64,000 nt of DNA from Bifidobacterium oedipodis (lineage in GTDB: Bacteria; Actinomycetota; Actinomycetes; Actinomycetales; Bifidobacteriaceae): positions 682,001 to 746,000 of the forward strand of contig NZ_JAAIII010000001.1 of NCBI RefSeq assembly GCF_012932425.1, in the 5' to 3' direction. The position numbers and the translations under genes were made by a program. Positions 1 to 8,656 of this stretch are shown here, one piece after another (the first letter of the stretch is position 1; every line of letters begins with the position of its first letter). The notes beneath the pieces were generated by a model that was not told the DNA's origin, did no database searches, and saw only the letters and a list, made by a program, of their open reading frames with translations.

Positions 1-1824
1 GGCCGAGGCGAACGACTGCGCCTGCTGGCCCTGCTGCTGCGTCCGGGCGAACCGTTCCGCTACGACGACAAGCTGGTCGAATCCGGCCGCGCCACGTCGA
101 AGGACTTCGTCGCGCCGTGGTGCGTGGACGCGACGGACGCGCGCGTGTTATGCCTGTCGAACGCCGCGGGCGACACGCTGCGCTCGACGTTGTGGATACG
201 CGACTTCCCGCCGATCATGTCCGACCGGCTGATCGCCGAACTGACCGGCTTGAAGACCGAGGGCACGGTGTCGATTCATCTCGCGCCGTACGATCGCAGC
301 GTCGGCGCGGAACTGGTGGACCGCAAGATCGCCGAAATGGACATGCAACGCCTAGAGGAACGCCGCAGGAACATGCGACGGCACATTCCCGCCGACGAAC
401 TGCCCGCCGACCTGCGCGACTCGTTGGAGGAGGCGCATAATCTTCGCGACGAGATGCGCCGGTCGAACGAACGGCTCGTGGAGGCGCTGGCGGCGGTCAC
501 GGTCTCGGCCCCCACGCGCCCGCTGCTCGACCAGCGGGTCAAGGACGTGCTCGCCGCCTGCCGCAAGCTCTCCTGCACGGCCGAAACCCTCGCCTGCATG
601 CAGCTCGACGGGTTGAACGCAAGCCTGCCGTTGGGCGTGAACCCGCTGCCGATGCGACGCACGCTGACCACGAGCGGCGCCGCGATCATGATGCCTTTCA
701 CGAATCAGGAGATCATGGACGAGCAAGGCGTGTTCTATGGAGTCAACGCGCGCAGCGGCAACGCGCTCATGGTCGACCGCACCCGCACCACGATCAACGC
801 GAACGGATTCGTGCTCGGCACCACCGGCAGCGGCAAATCGCAGGCCGCGAAGGCCGAAATGACCGCCTTGTTCCTGTCACGGCCCGACGACGATCTGATC
901 ATCGTCGACCCCGAACATGAGTACGCGCCCCTGTGCGAGGCGCTGCACGGCGCGAGGGTGATCGTCAGCGCCGGTTCCGCCGACCGCATCAACCCGATGG
1001 ACATCACGCTCGACGCCACGCTGGACGGCGACCCGATCCGCACGAAGGCGAACGCGGTCATCTCCATGATCGGCGCGCTCATCGGCGGCTCCGACGGGCT
1101 GAACGCCGCGGAACGCTCCATCGTGGACCGGTGCGCGCTCGGCCTGTACCGCGAATACCGCAACAATTCGGCCCTGCCGCAGCCCACTCTGGCCGATCTG
1201 CATCGCAGGCTCGTGGCCAGCAGCGAGCCGGAGGCGCGAGGGCTGGCGTTGAGCCTCGAATCGTATACGCTCGGCAGCCTGTCGGGCTTCGCCGGCCAAA
1301 CCACCGTGGACACGTCCAACCGGTTCACCGTGTTCGACGTGGCCGCGCTGGAAGGGGAGCTCAAGACGTTCGGGATGATGGTCGTGCTCGACCATCTGTG
1401 GAACCGGGTCGCCCGCAACCGGAAAGCGGACCGGCGCACCTGGATCTATGTGGACGAGTTCCACCGCATGTTCTCCAACAGGTACGCGTCCGAACAGTTC
1501 CTCGACATGTTCAAACGCGCCCGCAAATGGGGTCTCGGCATGACCGGCGTCACCCAGAACATCGAGGAACTGCTCGCCAGCAAGGAGGCGCGGTTCATGC
1601 TCGCCAACTCCGCGTTCCTGCTGCTCATGAACCAGACGCCCACCGACGCGGCGAAACTGGCCGACATGTGGCATCTGTCGCCCGAACTGAAGGAACGGTT
1701 GGGCGGCGCACGCCCCGGCGAGGGTCTGCTCAAGGCAGGCGAGGCGTTCATCCCGTTCGACGGGCGCATCCCGACCGATTCCACGCTCTACCGGCTGTTC
1801 ACCACGAAATTCGGGGAGACCTGA
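1..1824 (+). CDS. VirB4-like conjugation ATPase (5' truncated)
   Basis: This is the ATPase that powers a type IV secretion (conjugation) channel from the cytoplasmic face of the membrane. The frame is open from base 1, so the N-terminus lies outside the window. A Walker A motif GTTGSGKS is encoded near 814-840, a Walker B stretch LIIVDPEHE near 895-915, and a second acidic motif WIYVDEFHRMF near 1441-1470. The QNIEELL segment after it is typical of the VirB4/TraE/ConE family C-terminal domain. The stop codon overlaps the start of the next gene by one base (TGATG), which indicates translational coupling in a transfer operon. The family call is firm. The exact subfamily cannot be settled without the missing N-terminus. 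Confidence 0.9.
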   Translation, partial: GRGERLRLLALLLRPGEPFRYDDKLVESGRATSKDFVAPWCVDATDARVLCLSNAAGDTLRSTLWIRDFPPIMSDRLIAELTGLKTEGTVSIHLAPYDRSVGAELVDRKIAEMDMQRLEERRRNMRRHIPADELPADLRDSLEEAHNLRDEMRRSNERLVEALAAVTVSAPTRPLLDQRVKDVLAACRKLSCTAETLACMQLDGLNASLPLGVNPLPMRRTLTTSGAAIMMPFTNQEIMDEQGVFYGVNARSGNALMVDRTRTTINANGFVLGTTGSGKSQAAKAEMTALFLSRPDDDLIIVDPEHEYAPLCEALHGARVIVSAGSADRINPMDITLDATLDGDPIRTKANAVISMIGALIGGSDGLNAAERSIVDRCALGLYREYRNNSALPQPTLADLHRRLVASSEPEARGLALSLESYTLGSLSGFAGQTTVDTSNRFTVFDVAALEGELKTFGMMVVLDHLWNRVARNRKADRRTWIYVDEFHRMFSNRYASEQFLDMFKRARKWGLGMTGVTQNIEELLASKEARFMLANSAFLLLMNQTPTDAAKLADMWHLSPELKERLGGARPGEGLLKAGEAFIPFDGRIPTDSTLYRLFTTKFGET

Positions 1825-3143
1825 TGGTCGAACTCATGGACCCGCGGACCGGCACCGCCGGCAAACTCACCTCATACACCGGCCGCATCCGCGAAGGCGA
1901 AGGACTGACGGGCCGACTGCGCTCGACCACGGTCAGGCTCGCCGGCGACGCCGCCGCGCTCGGCCGCGGCACCATGCAAACCGCGACAGGGACGACGGAC
2001 GAGCATGAGGAAAACGGTATCGACCCGGCTGACGCGATCCTTGATGTCGGGCAAGGGCTGCGTTCCGCCAGCCGGCTGGTGCCAAACACCGGCAGGAGCG
2101 GCGGGCGACGCAACCGGCGGCCTATGAGCGTGGATGAGCCATTGGACGATATCGCCGATGCCGACCCGGCTGTGGACGTCTTCGCGGAACCGGCAAACGG
2201 CAGACAGATCGTGAACGGTCCGGCTCGTCATACGCCTGTCACGTCGTCATCCAGCACGGCTCCGAATCCCGTTGCCACGCTGCGCATGCCGCCCGGCAGC
2301 ACCCGCGGTGTCTCACGCCGGCTCGCGCAATCCGGAACAACAGACGGGATGCGCCGTACGGGGAACACGGCGCACGGAACGGCCGGAGGCATACGTTTCG
2401 CGTCGTCATTGTCCAGATTCACGCCCGGCTCCACGGGTTCCGCGACGCGTGGCACCAGAAATACCGCCAAGGGAGTGGCGAAGGCGGCGGACGGCTTGTC
2501 CAATCTCATGCGGGCGGCCGTCGAAGGCTCGCGCAGGATCATGGCGTCCGTCGTTTCTGCCGTGACGGGCGCGGTCGGCATGCCGGTGTTCCTATTGGCG
2601 ACGGCCGCGATCATGGTGCTCGCGACGCTCATGGCACTCCTGTCATGGCTGCCCGGCTTCAACGCCACGCAGCAGGGCTGCGCCGGCGGCGACTGTTCCG
2701 TCACCGGCAGCGTGATCGGCTCGCTGGAACCGCCGTTGGTCATGAACGGCGACGATACGGCCGTGAACGTGGACGCGATGGACCTGCCCGCAATCACCTC
2801 GTACGAGCGTTGGCAGTGCACATGGTGGGCCGCGTCCCGGCGCGAGCAGATCGGCAAGCCCGTCGACCCGTGGATGGGCGACGGGCGCATGTGGCGTGCC
2901 AGCGCCGAACGGTTCGGCTATCCGATCGACAAGGCTCCCCGTCCCGGAGACGTCATGGTCTTCCAAGCGGGCACACTCGGCGCGGACGATTACTACGGGC
3001 ACGTCGCCATCGTCGAGGAAGTCAACGAAGACGGCGGCATCATCATCTCCGAAAGCGGCGCCGCAGCAGCCCGCGTCACCCTGCGCACACTCACCGCGCA
3101 GCAGCTCGCGGACAACCAGGCGAACATCGACTTCATCCACTGA
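1824..3143 (+). CDS. Membrane-anchored CHAP-domain peptidoglycan hydrolase (conjugation)
   Basis: This 439-residue protein probably opens the cell wall for the transfer channel, the role VirB1-like proteins play in Gram-negative systems. The first ~220 residues are low-complexity and cytoplasmic-like. One strong membrane segment follows (VFLLATAAIMVLATLMALL, near 2586-2645). The C-terminal ~115 residues form a CHAP amidase/endopeptidase domain, with the catalytic cysteine in WQCTWW and the histidine in GHVAIVEE. The ATG overlaps the VirB4 stop codon, so I chose this start over longer upstream frames. Membrane-tethered CHAP proteins next to VirB4 are common in Gram-positive ICEs. The cell-wall substrate bond is unknown. 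Confidence 0.85.
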   Translation: MVELMDPRTGTAGKLTSYTGRIREGEGLTGRLRSTTVRLAGDAAALGRGTMQTATGTTDEHEENGIDPADAILDVGQGLRSASRLVPNTGRSGGRRNRRPMSVDEPLDDIADADPAVDVFAEPANGRQIVNGPARHTPVTSSSSTAPNPVATLRMPPGSTRGVSRRLAQSGTTDGMRRTGNTAHGTAGGIRFASSLSRFTPGSTGSATRGTRNTAKGVAKAADGLSNLMRAAVEGSRRIMASVVSAVTGAVGMPVFLLATAAIMVLATLMALLSWLPGFNATQQGCAGGDCSVTGSVIGSLEPPLVMNGDDTAVNVDAMDLPAITSYERWQCTWWAASRREQIGKPVDPWMGDGRMWRASAERFGYPIDKAPRPGDVMVFQAGTLGADDYYGHVAIVEEVNEDGGIIISESGAAAARVTLRTLTAQQLADNQANIDFIH

Positions 3144-3171
3144 CCGAGCCACATCACGCAAAGGAGCATCC

Positions 3172-3717
3172 ATGAACAATCGAGACCCCAAACGCAACCT
3201 GATCATCATCGTCACGGTCACGCTCATTCCCGTCATCCTGCTTGGCGCGGCATGCCTGCGCACGCTCATGCCCGCACGGCACACGATCGACCCAATCGTC
3301 GTACGCAACGATCAAAACCGGACGGTCGAACCGAAATCGGACACGACGGTCAACGGGCGGAGGATCGACGCCTACCGCACGGACGAAGCGTGCGTGCTGA
3401 TGGCACCTCTCGCTGTGCAGGCGTACGTTTCCGACCGGGACGACCGCGACCGGAACCTGAGCGACCTGTTCACCGAGGATGCGGAAGGCCTGCAGATACC
3501 GGCCGGACGCATACGCCACGACGACGCCGGCTCGCTTGGCAACGGCTACGTGAAGGTCGCCATCAACGACGACGCGGCCGCATGCGTGGTCGAGACCGAG
3601 TCCGGCGTGATCTGGGAGGTCTACTACGCGGACTTCGACCGTGACGGCTACAAGGCCAGCAAGATCATCAGCCACGACAGGGAACGCGCCTACGTTCCCG
3701 ACACCGACGCCCTGTAA
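3172..3717 (+). CDS. Small membrane-anchored protein of the transfer operon
   Basis: I do not recognise a domain in this 181-residue protein. It has a short basic N-terminus (MNNRDPKRN) and then one hydrophobic segment (LIIIVTVTLIPVILLGAACL), so it is probably anchored with the remaining ~150 residues outside. The ATG at 3172 follows a clear AAAGGAG ribosome site 28 bases after the CHAP gene. The size and topology would suit a VirB8-like or accessory channel component. That is only an inference from position in the operon, not from sequence similarity. Confidence 0.6.
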   Translation: MNNRDPKRNLIIIVTVTLIPVILLGAACLRTLMPARHTIDPIVVRNDQNRTVEPKSDTTVNGRRIDAYRTDEACVLMAPLAVQAYVSDRDDRDRNLSDLFTEDAEGLQIPAGRIRHDDAGSLGNGYVKVAINDDAAACVVETESGVIWEVYYADFDRDGYKASKIISHDRERAYVPDTDAL

Positions 3718-3748
3718 CCGGCCACGCGTCACGGAAAGGAACAAGATC

Positions 3749-4756
3749 ATGACCGACGTACCGTTCAATCTCGGCCCGTCCAGCTTCCCCGCCATCGATG
3801 ACGACGATCCGGGCGCGACCCAAGTCCTCGGTATGGATGCTCCGCCGCGACGATGCGAAGGCTCCACGGCCAACATCGCCCATAATGCCGCCGATGCCAT
3901 ACCTCTGAACCTCGGACCGGCCGGACGCCATGACCGCAACGATGACGAGGACGATGACGGGCATCCCGATGCCGACAGCGGTCGGTTCGCGCCACGATTC
4001 CCGGAAAACGCCGTCAAACCGGCGGCGGTCGGATTGGCCGCGCTGCTGCTGGTCGGCGGCGTAATCGCGGGCGTTCGCGTCATCACCGCGACGAATCATG
4101 CCGCACCGACCATCCAACAACCGACACAAGCGGACAACGAACGCAGGCAAGCAGAACTTCTGCATGATGCAATGACGGTCGCAAAGGCGCTGCTCGAACG
4201 CATCAGGCGCAGTCCCATCGCCGATCGAATCGACCCTAGCCAGCTTGAACAGGCTATGGACGATCAGGACATCGAACGCATGGAAGAGCTCACCAAACAG
4301 CTGGAAACCTCATACGCTACGACGCTAGACGACACGACCAGTCAGACGTCCAAGACCCTCGGCGAGGCGATCGGCCGAGCCGACAAGCTGCGCAAGGCAC
4401 CGGAATCCGACGAACATGCACGGCTCAACCAGCTTGCCGACACATGGCGCGGCAAAACCGTCACTGAGGAGAACCTGGCCGATGCCATCGCGGTCGTAAA
4501 ACAGATCACCGGCCTTGCCGCGACGGTCGAATCTCAGCAGGCAAAAGCTGAGGAAGCGGAACGGCAGCGGAACCAACGCGAGCAAGAGGAACGCGAACGA
4601 CAGTCCGCACAACAGCAGTCCACGCAGCAACAGGCGACGGAACCGACGCAGCCACAGCAGCCGCAGTACCAGCCGCCCACTCCGCAGCCGGCGCCCTCGT
4701 GGAATGTTCCCGGCCAGCAAACAGAGCGCCTACCCAACCGGGACGGCAGCCTCTGA
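3749..4756 (+). CDS. Single-pass membrane protein with coiled-coil and Pro/Gln-rich tail
   Basis: This 335-residue protein has no family I recognise. Residues 1-90 are acidic and hydrophilic. One transmembrane segment follows (AAVGLAALLLVGGVIAGVRVI). A charged helical region and a stretch rich in Glu, Gln and Arg then predict a coiled coil, and the tail is Pro/Gln-rich. The start is supported by GGAAAGGA upstream of the ATG at 3749, 31 bases after the preceding gene. It closes the forward transfer operon, since a strong hairpin terminator lies 130 bases downstream. A wall-spanning or scaffold role in the conjugation apparatus is plausible but unproven. Confidence 0.6.
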   Translation: MTDVPFNLGPSSFPAIDDDDPGATQVLGMDAPPRRCEGSTANIAHNAADAIPLNLGPAGRHDRNDDEDDDGHPDADSGRFAPRFPENAVKPAAVGLAALLLVGGVIAGVRVITATNHAAPTIQQPTQADNERRQAELLHDAMTVAKALLERIRRSPIADRIDPSQLEQAMDDQDIERMEELTKQLETSYATTLDDTTSQTSKTLGEAIGRADKLRKAPESDEHARLNQLADTWRGKTVTEENLADAIAVVKQITGLAATVESQQAKAEEAERQRNQREQEERERQSAQQQSTQQQATEPTQPQQPQYQPPTPQPAPSWNVPGQQTERLPNRDGSL

Positions 4757-4885
4757 CAGCAGACGCGGGATCCCATGCAAACGCGAACGCAACCCCACGT
4801 CCCCGACCCGGCACCAACCGTCACGTTTCATGCAAACGCAAGCGGCCATTCCCGACCCCACGCCAACGCAAGTTAATCCATCCAG

Positions 4886-4916
4886 ACCGTCGGCATATCC
4901 CCGATATGCCGACGGT
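4886..4916 (+). terminator. Intrinsic terminator after the forward transfer operon
   Basis: A perfect 14-bp stem (ACCGTCGGCATATC pairing with its complement) closes a three-base CCC loop and is followed by TTTACCTTT. It lies 130 bases past the last gene of the forward module. The 264 bases between 4757 and 5020 contain no other feature I can support. Confidence 0.8.
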
Positions 4917-5020
4917 TTACCTTTGCCCAGCGGATCGTCACAATATCTGGACATGGCAGGAGGCGCCGAAGGTAACGCTATCCTTGATATTTATCATCAC
5001 ATCGAATCTGGAGGTCAGAT

Positions 5021-5836
5021 ATGGTCAGGCCCGACGCAATAGATAATGCGCAAGGTAGTAATGGCTCCAGCCATACCTCTTCAGGAACAGATCTGGAGCG
5101 CCGCAATCGGGCCGATGAGGTAGCGGCACTGCTTGGCCAGGCTCGCTTTGGACGATATCTTGATGATGCCGCCGACGATGTTGATCTTGCCATAGCCTTA
5201 TGCCAGTGGAACCAACGATTCGCCGGCATACTCCATTCGCAGCTTGGCTATGTGGAGCTTGCCGTGCGCAACACACTGGATCGTCAACTACGCGAACTAT
5301 CCTTCCGGGAAAAAGGATCACAGGACTGGTGTCTTCCGGGCAACGCCCCGGATCTGGTCAACAGACTCATCCGAGGGACACTTCATGATGCCAATGATCG
5401 TGCACGAGCCGATGCTCGTCAGCGAGTACGCCGTGGTAGTCACCGTGTTAATGCGGAAGTCATCCATGACGACGTGCTCTCCCAGTTGATGTGGGGCACT
5501 TGGGTCAAGCTGATAGGAAACCCGGAAACCAGCGAAAAGACTTTGGACCAGCAAGAGTTGTGGATGACAGCCACTCGGAATGCTTTTCCTTATGCGTCTG
5601 ATGGGGAAACTGGACGCATCAAAACTTCTCTTGGGCTGCAGTACATCCGTAGGGTACGAAACAACGAAGCGCATTACGACAACCTGTACAAGGAAGCGCG
5701 CAATGTCAACAAAATCATCGGTACGTCCATGTCCCTGTTGAACTCAATCAACCCCGCGTTCACCCACAACTGGATAGATACGGCGGCGCTACGTCGCGCT
5801 GCCAGAGAATTGAACACGATCCTTTCTGCCAAGTGA
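5021..5836 (+). CDS. Abi-like HEPN-domain protein
   Basis: This 271-residue protein resembles the Abi_2-type abortive infection proteins, which carry HEPN folds and often act as RNases in phage or plasmid defence. The sequence shows the N-terminal signature of that group (FGRYLDDAADDVDLAIALCQWN, here quoted in part as FGRYLDDA) and LGYVELAVRNTLD. A C-terminal RVRNNEAHYDNL matches the HEPN catalytic motif R-x4-H. The ATG at 5021 follows GGAGG at 5010-5014. It is a single-gene unit between two terminators inside the conjugative module, as expected for a cargo defence gene. No cognate antitoxin is visible beside it. RNase activity is inferred from the motif only. Confidence 0.75.
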   Translation: MVRPDAIDNAQGSNGSSHTSSGTDLERRNRADEVAALLGQARFGRYLDDAADDVDLAIALCQWNQRFAGILHSQLGYVELAVRNTLDRQLRELSFREKGSQDWCLPGNAPDLVNRLIRGTLHDANDRARADARQRVRRGSHRVNAEVIHDDVLSQLMWGTWVKLIGNPETSEKTLDQQELWMTATRNAFPYASDGETGRIKTSLGLQYIRRVRNNEAHYDNLYKEARNVNKIIGTSMSLLNSINPAFTHNWIDTAALRRAARELNTILSAK

Positions 5837-5926
5837 CAAAGCCACCCGCTCAGAGGTTTCTTCAAGACAGTTTTTCTGGTACGATTAAATATGCCTGGAC
5901 GGGGTGAGTCCCGTCTGTGACTTCGG

Positions 5927-5951
5927 AATGCCGGCTCCTTGAGCCGGCATT
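5927..5951 (+). terminator. Terminator after the HEPN gene (possible short structured RNA)
   Basis: AATGCCGGCTC and its perfect complement enclose a CTT loop and are followed by CTTGCTTTC. A smaller hairpin, GACGGG-GTGAGT-CCCGTC, lies just upstream at 5898-5915, and a TACGAT -10-like box sits near 5880. The pair could be a simple terminator or a short ~70-nt structured transcript ending here. Confidence 0.65.
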
Positions 5952-5982
5952 CTTGCTTTCAGTAGTCGTACAGAAACAGAAA

Positions 5983-6012
5983 AACCCTTGGAAACGTTGG
6001 CTTCCAAGGGTT
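5983..6012 (-). terminator. Intrinsic terminator of tRNA-Lys
   Basis: Read on the minus strand, an 11-bp perfect stem (AACCCTTGGAA and complement, 8-base loop) is followed by TTTTTCTGTTTCTG. It lies seven bases beyond the tRNA 3' end and terminates the minus-strand tRNA transcript. Confidence 0.8.
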
Positions 6013-6018
6013 GAACTG

Positions 6019-6091
6019 TGCCCCCTGTGGGATTCGAACCCACAACCCACAACTTAAAAGGATGCTGCTCTAACCGTTGAGCTAAAGGGGC
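6019..6091 (-). tRNA. tRNA-Lys (anticodon UUU), unusual anticodon stem
   Basis: The minus strand folds into a 73-nt cloverleaf. The acceptor stem is GCCCCTT/AGGGGGC with discriminator A. The D arm is GCTC/GAGC, the anticodon loop is CTTTTAA with UUU, and the T arm is GTGGG-TTCGAAT-CCCAC. The acceptor, D and T stems are sound. The anticodon stem GCATC/GTTGT is weak: one G-U pair and an internal U-U mismatch. The 3' CCA is not encoded. The gene lies between the two oppositely oriented conjugation modules with its own terminator, so it appears to travel with the ICE. Its 3' half is almost identical to the att fragment near 28.78 kb. It may be a functional accessory tRNA or a decaying one. Confidence 0.85.
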
Positions 6092-6159
6092 AACAGCACT
6101 AAGATACACATCTCCGCCAGACAATCCAAAAATCGGCGTGGCGGATAACCTCCGTGCCG

Positions 6160-6213
6160 GCCAGTAGTTTTTCTGTATTTATGTATGTAAAGAAACAAAG
6201 AAACACTACTGGC
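6160..6213. repeat. AT-rich inverted repeat between tRNA-Lys and the coupling-protein gene
   Basis: GCCAGTAGT at 6160-6168 is matched by its exact complement at 6205-6213 across 36 AT-rich bases containing TTTCT/AGAAA. It lies 31 bases beyond the stop codon of the minus-strand coupling protein. It could be a weak terminator or a protein-binding hairpin. No clear U-run follows on either strand. Confidence 0.5.
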
Positions 6214-6244
6214 GCGTCCGCTTGTCACGCTGCGCCGAGGCAAG

Positions 6245-7918
6245 TCACATCGGTATCTTGCGGCTGCGGAACGGACGGACGCCGCGCAGAATGTAGATGC
6301 ACTCGTCGGTGGGCAGCAGGCCGAGCTCGTCGGGTTGCAGGAGCTCGCGTTTGGTGCGCCGCCAGCTCGTTGTGTATGAACCGTTGATGCCCTTGCTTTC
6401 GCTGTCATCCATGACGTCGATGGTCTGCGAGCCAAGCCGTTTGGACACCCATTCGAGCGTGCTGGTTTCGGTGCCGCCGAGGAACAGCATCGAGTCGCAG
6501 TTGCCGACGATGGTCTCCCAATCGTCGCGGTACATGGCCTTGCCCTGCGCGTAGTTCTGGATGATGACCGAGCAGGAGATTTTGCGGCTACGAATGGTGG
6601 CGATAAGCCGCTGGAAGTTGGGGATGCGACCGACGTTCGCGAACTCGTCAAGGAAGCAGTGCACCGGCAGACGATGACTGCCGCCGCCCGCATGATCGGC
6701 TTGGTACACGTTGGACTCGAACAGGCATTGGTAAAGGATCGCCGCGAGGAACGAGAATGTGTTCTCCGTGTCCGGCAGGGCGAGGAACACGGCGGTCGGC
6801 CGCAATGCGATCTTGTCCAGTCGCATGTCGTCGCCGGACAGTATGCGTCGCACGCTGCCGACCTGCAATGGGGCAAGCCTGACGCCCAGCGAAATGATGA
6901 TCGACTTCTTCGTCTCTCCCGCCCCCTGCTGGAATTTGCGGTACTGGCGTGCGGCGAAGTCCAAACCCTCCAGTGTCTGTCGTGATTCGACGTCATGTCG
7001 GCCGGGGTCTGCGTGGTATTCGGCGACGAGTTCACGTGCCGCGTCGAACATGAGGTCCACGTCGGATTGCATGGTCTCGTCCGCTTCGCTGGCTTCCATC
7101 TGATCGAGCATGTCCGTGACCCGGTTCAGGTCCGGCTCGTCCTCGGCGAACCGTACCCATGCGATGAGCGCGTTCAACAGGTTGCGTTCGGCGCGTTCCC
7201 AGAACCCGTCGCCGTTGCCGGGCTGCCTGTTGTCGCCGGCCGTGTTCGTGATGATGTTTTCCGTCAGGCGCAGAATGCCGGCCTCGGGGTCGGACGGGTT
7301 GAGATAGCGCATCGGATTGAACCGGTCCGAGCGTTCAAGGTCGATAAGATTCAGACAGTGGATCGCATAGCCTTTGCCACGCAGCAGCTCGCCGACCGCG
7401 TTCTGGATCTCGCCTTTGGGATCGGTGATCGCATACGACATGTTCGCCTGCCTCAGGTTCGGCAGCACATACCGTCTGGTCTTGCCGGAACCGGACGAGC
7501 CAATTACCAGCACGTTCAAGTTGCGTCGTGTCACCCGCCCATCGATGCCCAACGATTCCGTCGCGGTCATCAGCAGGTCATGTCGCCCGCCTTGCCGGAA
7601 CGGACGGATATCGGCCGGTGTGCCCCACTTGGCCGAACCGTGCTCCTCGCCCTCTCGCAGGTCGCGGCGCATCGACCATCGGTATAGCCAGATCAGGCCT
7701 ATCGCAATCACCGCGCCCAGTCCGGCAATAAGATCGGCTCGGTGCAGGGACAGAAACAGCGGGCGCTCCGCTATCCCGACGAATATCCGGTCGATGATCT
7801 CGCTGGCGGGCAGGCCGGCCGTCATGTCGCCGCGCACTTGCAGGCACACGCGATTGCCGAGATAGAACAGCAGGCAGGCGGACAATATCGTCAGACAGAT
7901 TACGGGGAAACGTTTCAT
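6245..7918 (-). CDS. VirD4/TraG-family type IV coupling protein
   Basis: This 557-residue membrane ATPase brings the relaxase-DNA complex to the conjugation channel. Two N-terminal membrane segments (about residues 7-22 and 63-79) precede the ATPase domain. The Walker A motif GSSGSGKT lies at residues 140-147 and DPKGEI follows soon after. The Walker B CFLDEFANVG and the QNYAQGKAMY segment typical of TraG proteins appear near residues 400-440. Length and motif order fit the family. The start overlaps the upstream gene by four bases (ATGA). It is the last gene of a minus-strand operon that runs MobC, relaxase, PcfB-like, SSB-like, small protein, coupling protein. Confidence 0.92.
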   Translation of the reverse strand: MKRFPVICLTILSACLLFYLGNRVCLQVRGDMTAGLPASEIIDRIFVGIAERPLFLSLHRADLIAGLGAVIAIGLIWLYRWSMRRDLREGEEHGSAKWGTPADIRPFRQGGRHDLLMTATESLGIDGRVTRRNLNVLVIGSSGSGKTRRYVLPNLRQANMSYAITDPKGEIQNAVGELLRGKGYAIHCLNLIDLERSDRFNPMRYLNPSDPEAGILRLTENIITNTAGDNRQPGNGDGFWERAERNLLNALIAWVRFAEDEPDLNRVTDMLDQMEASEADETMQSDVDLMFDAARELVAEYHADPGRHDVESRQTLEGLDFAARQYRKFQQGAGETKKSIIISLGVRLAPLQVGSVRRILSGDDMRLDKIALRPTAVFLALPDTENTFSFLAAILYQCLFESNVYQADHAGGGSHRLPVHCFLDEFANVGRIPNFQRLIATIRSRKISCSVIIQNYAQGKAMYRDDWETIVGNCDSMLFLGGTETSTLEWVSKRLGSQTIDVMDDSESKGINGSYTTSWRRTKRELLQPDELGLLPTDECIYILRGVRPFRSRKIPM

Positions 7919-8325
7919 CGCACCGTACCTTCCGTTATTCGCGCACGCTGCTCCGACTGTTTGCGCTGTAGTCGCTCATTGGTGCGCCGCCTTAGTGATT
8001 CCAGCACCATCTCACGAGTAAGCGGTGCAGCATCCCGATTCGGTTGGGATGCGGCCTGAGATTCCGTCGTATTCGGCAATGGTTCTGTGACTGCGAGTGG
8101 CGTGACGGAGATTCGACGGCCACCGTTTGACGAACCGGCACCTATGTCCTCCGCCGCTGTTCCTCCTGTTCCAGACGCTATCTCACGAAAGTTATCCACA
8201 GAGTTATCCGCATAGTCGATGATGAGCATGTTCGTTCCGCGCCATTCAATGCTGGATGCCTCACGATCTCCGCACAACAGTCGGTCAAGCCGTGTGAGCG
8301 TCATCGGCATGTTCCGCTCAATCAT
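7915..8325 (-). CDS. Small hydrophilic protein of the mobilisation operon
   Basis: I do not recognise this 136-residue protein. The central part is low-complexity (Gly, Ser, Thr, Ala-rich). The last ~35 residues form a basic, probably helical tail (LESLRRRTNERLQRKQSEQR). It overlaps the SSB-like gene upstream and the coupling-protein gene downstream by four bases each, so it is co-translated with the conjugation genes. A DNA-processing accessory role is possible from position alone. Confidence 0.6.
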   Translation of the reverse strand: MIERNMPMTLTRLDRLLCGDREASSIEWRGTNMLIIDYADNSVDNFREIASGTGGTAAEDIGAGSSNGGRRISVTPLAVTEPLPNTTESQAASQPNRDAAPLTREMVLESLRRRTNERLQRKQSEQRARITEGTVR

Positions 8326-8645
8326 GCCGGCTCCTTCCAGTTCATTGACGTGGAGGCGGCGATCATGTCCGCGTTCACCCGAACTTCGGCGTTGGCGATG
8401 TCATGGGAGGTGTTGCCGGCATCGGCCCAGCCGCTTGCCACGATCAGGTCGCCTTGTTCCAACCGCTGCTCCCGACAATACGCAGGCATCACGGAGCCGC
8501 CCTGCGCGATCACCGGCTCGGCCAAACCGTTCGGCATGCGTACGCCGATCCTCAGCCGCACCAGTTCGCCGCCCGTGTCGGAAACCGTGAACACCGGGTC
8601 GGCGAGGAGTTCGCCGCGTACGATCATGTATCGTTTCGTTCCCAT
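8322..8645 (-). CDS. Single-stranded DNA-binding-like protein (OB-fold)
   Basis: This 107-residue protein looks like a short SSB-type OB-fold. The pattern MIVRGELLADPVFTVSDTGG, then LVRLRIGVR, then GDLIVASGWADAG near residue 65-78 follows the strand order of SSB proteins. There is no acidic C-terminal tail of the DDDIPF type. I took the ATG at 8645 because AGGAG lies at the right distance; longer frames have no ribosome site. Its position between the PcfB-like gene and the coupling protein suggests it protects transferred single-stranded DNA. Divergence from housekeeping SSB is high, so the call is moderate. Confidence 0.65.
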   Translation of the reverse strand: MGTKRYMIVRGELLADPVFTVSDTGGELVRLRIGVRMPNGLAEPVIAQGGSVMPAYCREQRLEQGDLIVASGWADAGNTSHDIANAEVRVNADMIAASTSMNWKEPA

Positions 8646-8656
8646 CCTGAAAACTC

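Noticed and set aside
933..1823. Upstream extension of the CHAP protein frame through the VirB4 gene
   Set aside because: The extension is low-complexity and Arg-rich, overlaps the VirB4 ATPase motifs, and the TGATG coupling at 1824 gives a better start.
4757..5020. Small coding frame with PDPTPTQVNPS composition between the transfer operon and the HEPN gene
   Set aside because: No ribosome site precedes it, it runs through a strong terminator, and it has no recognisable domain.
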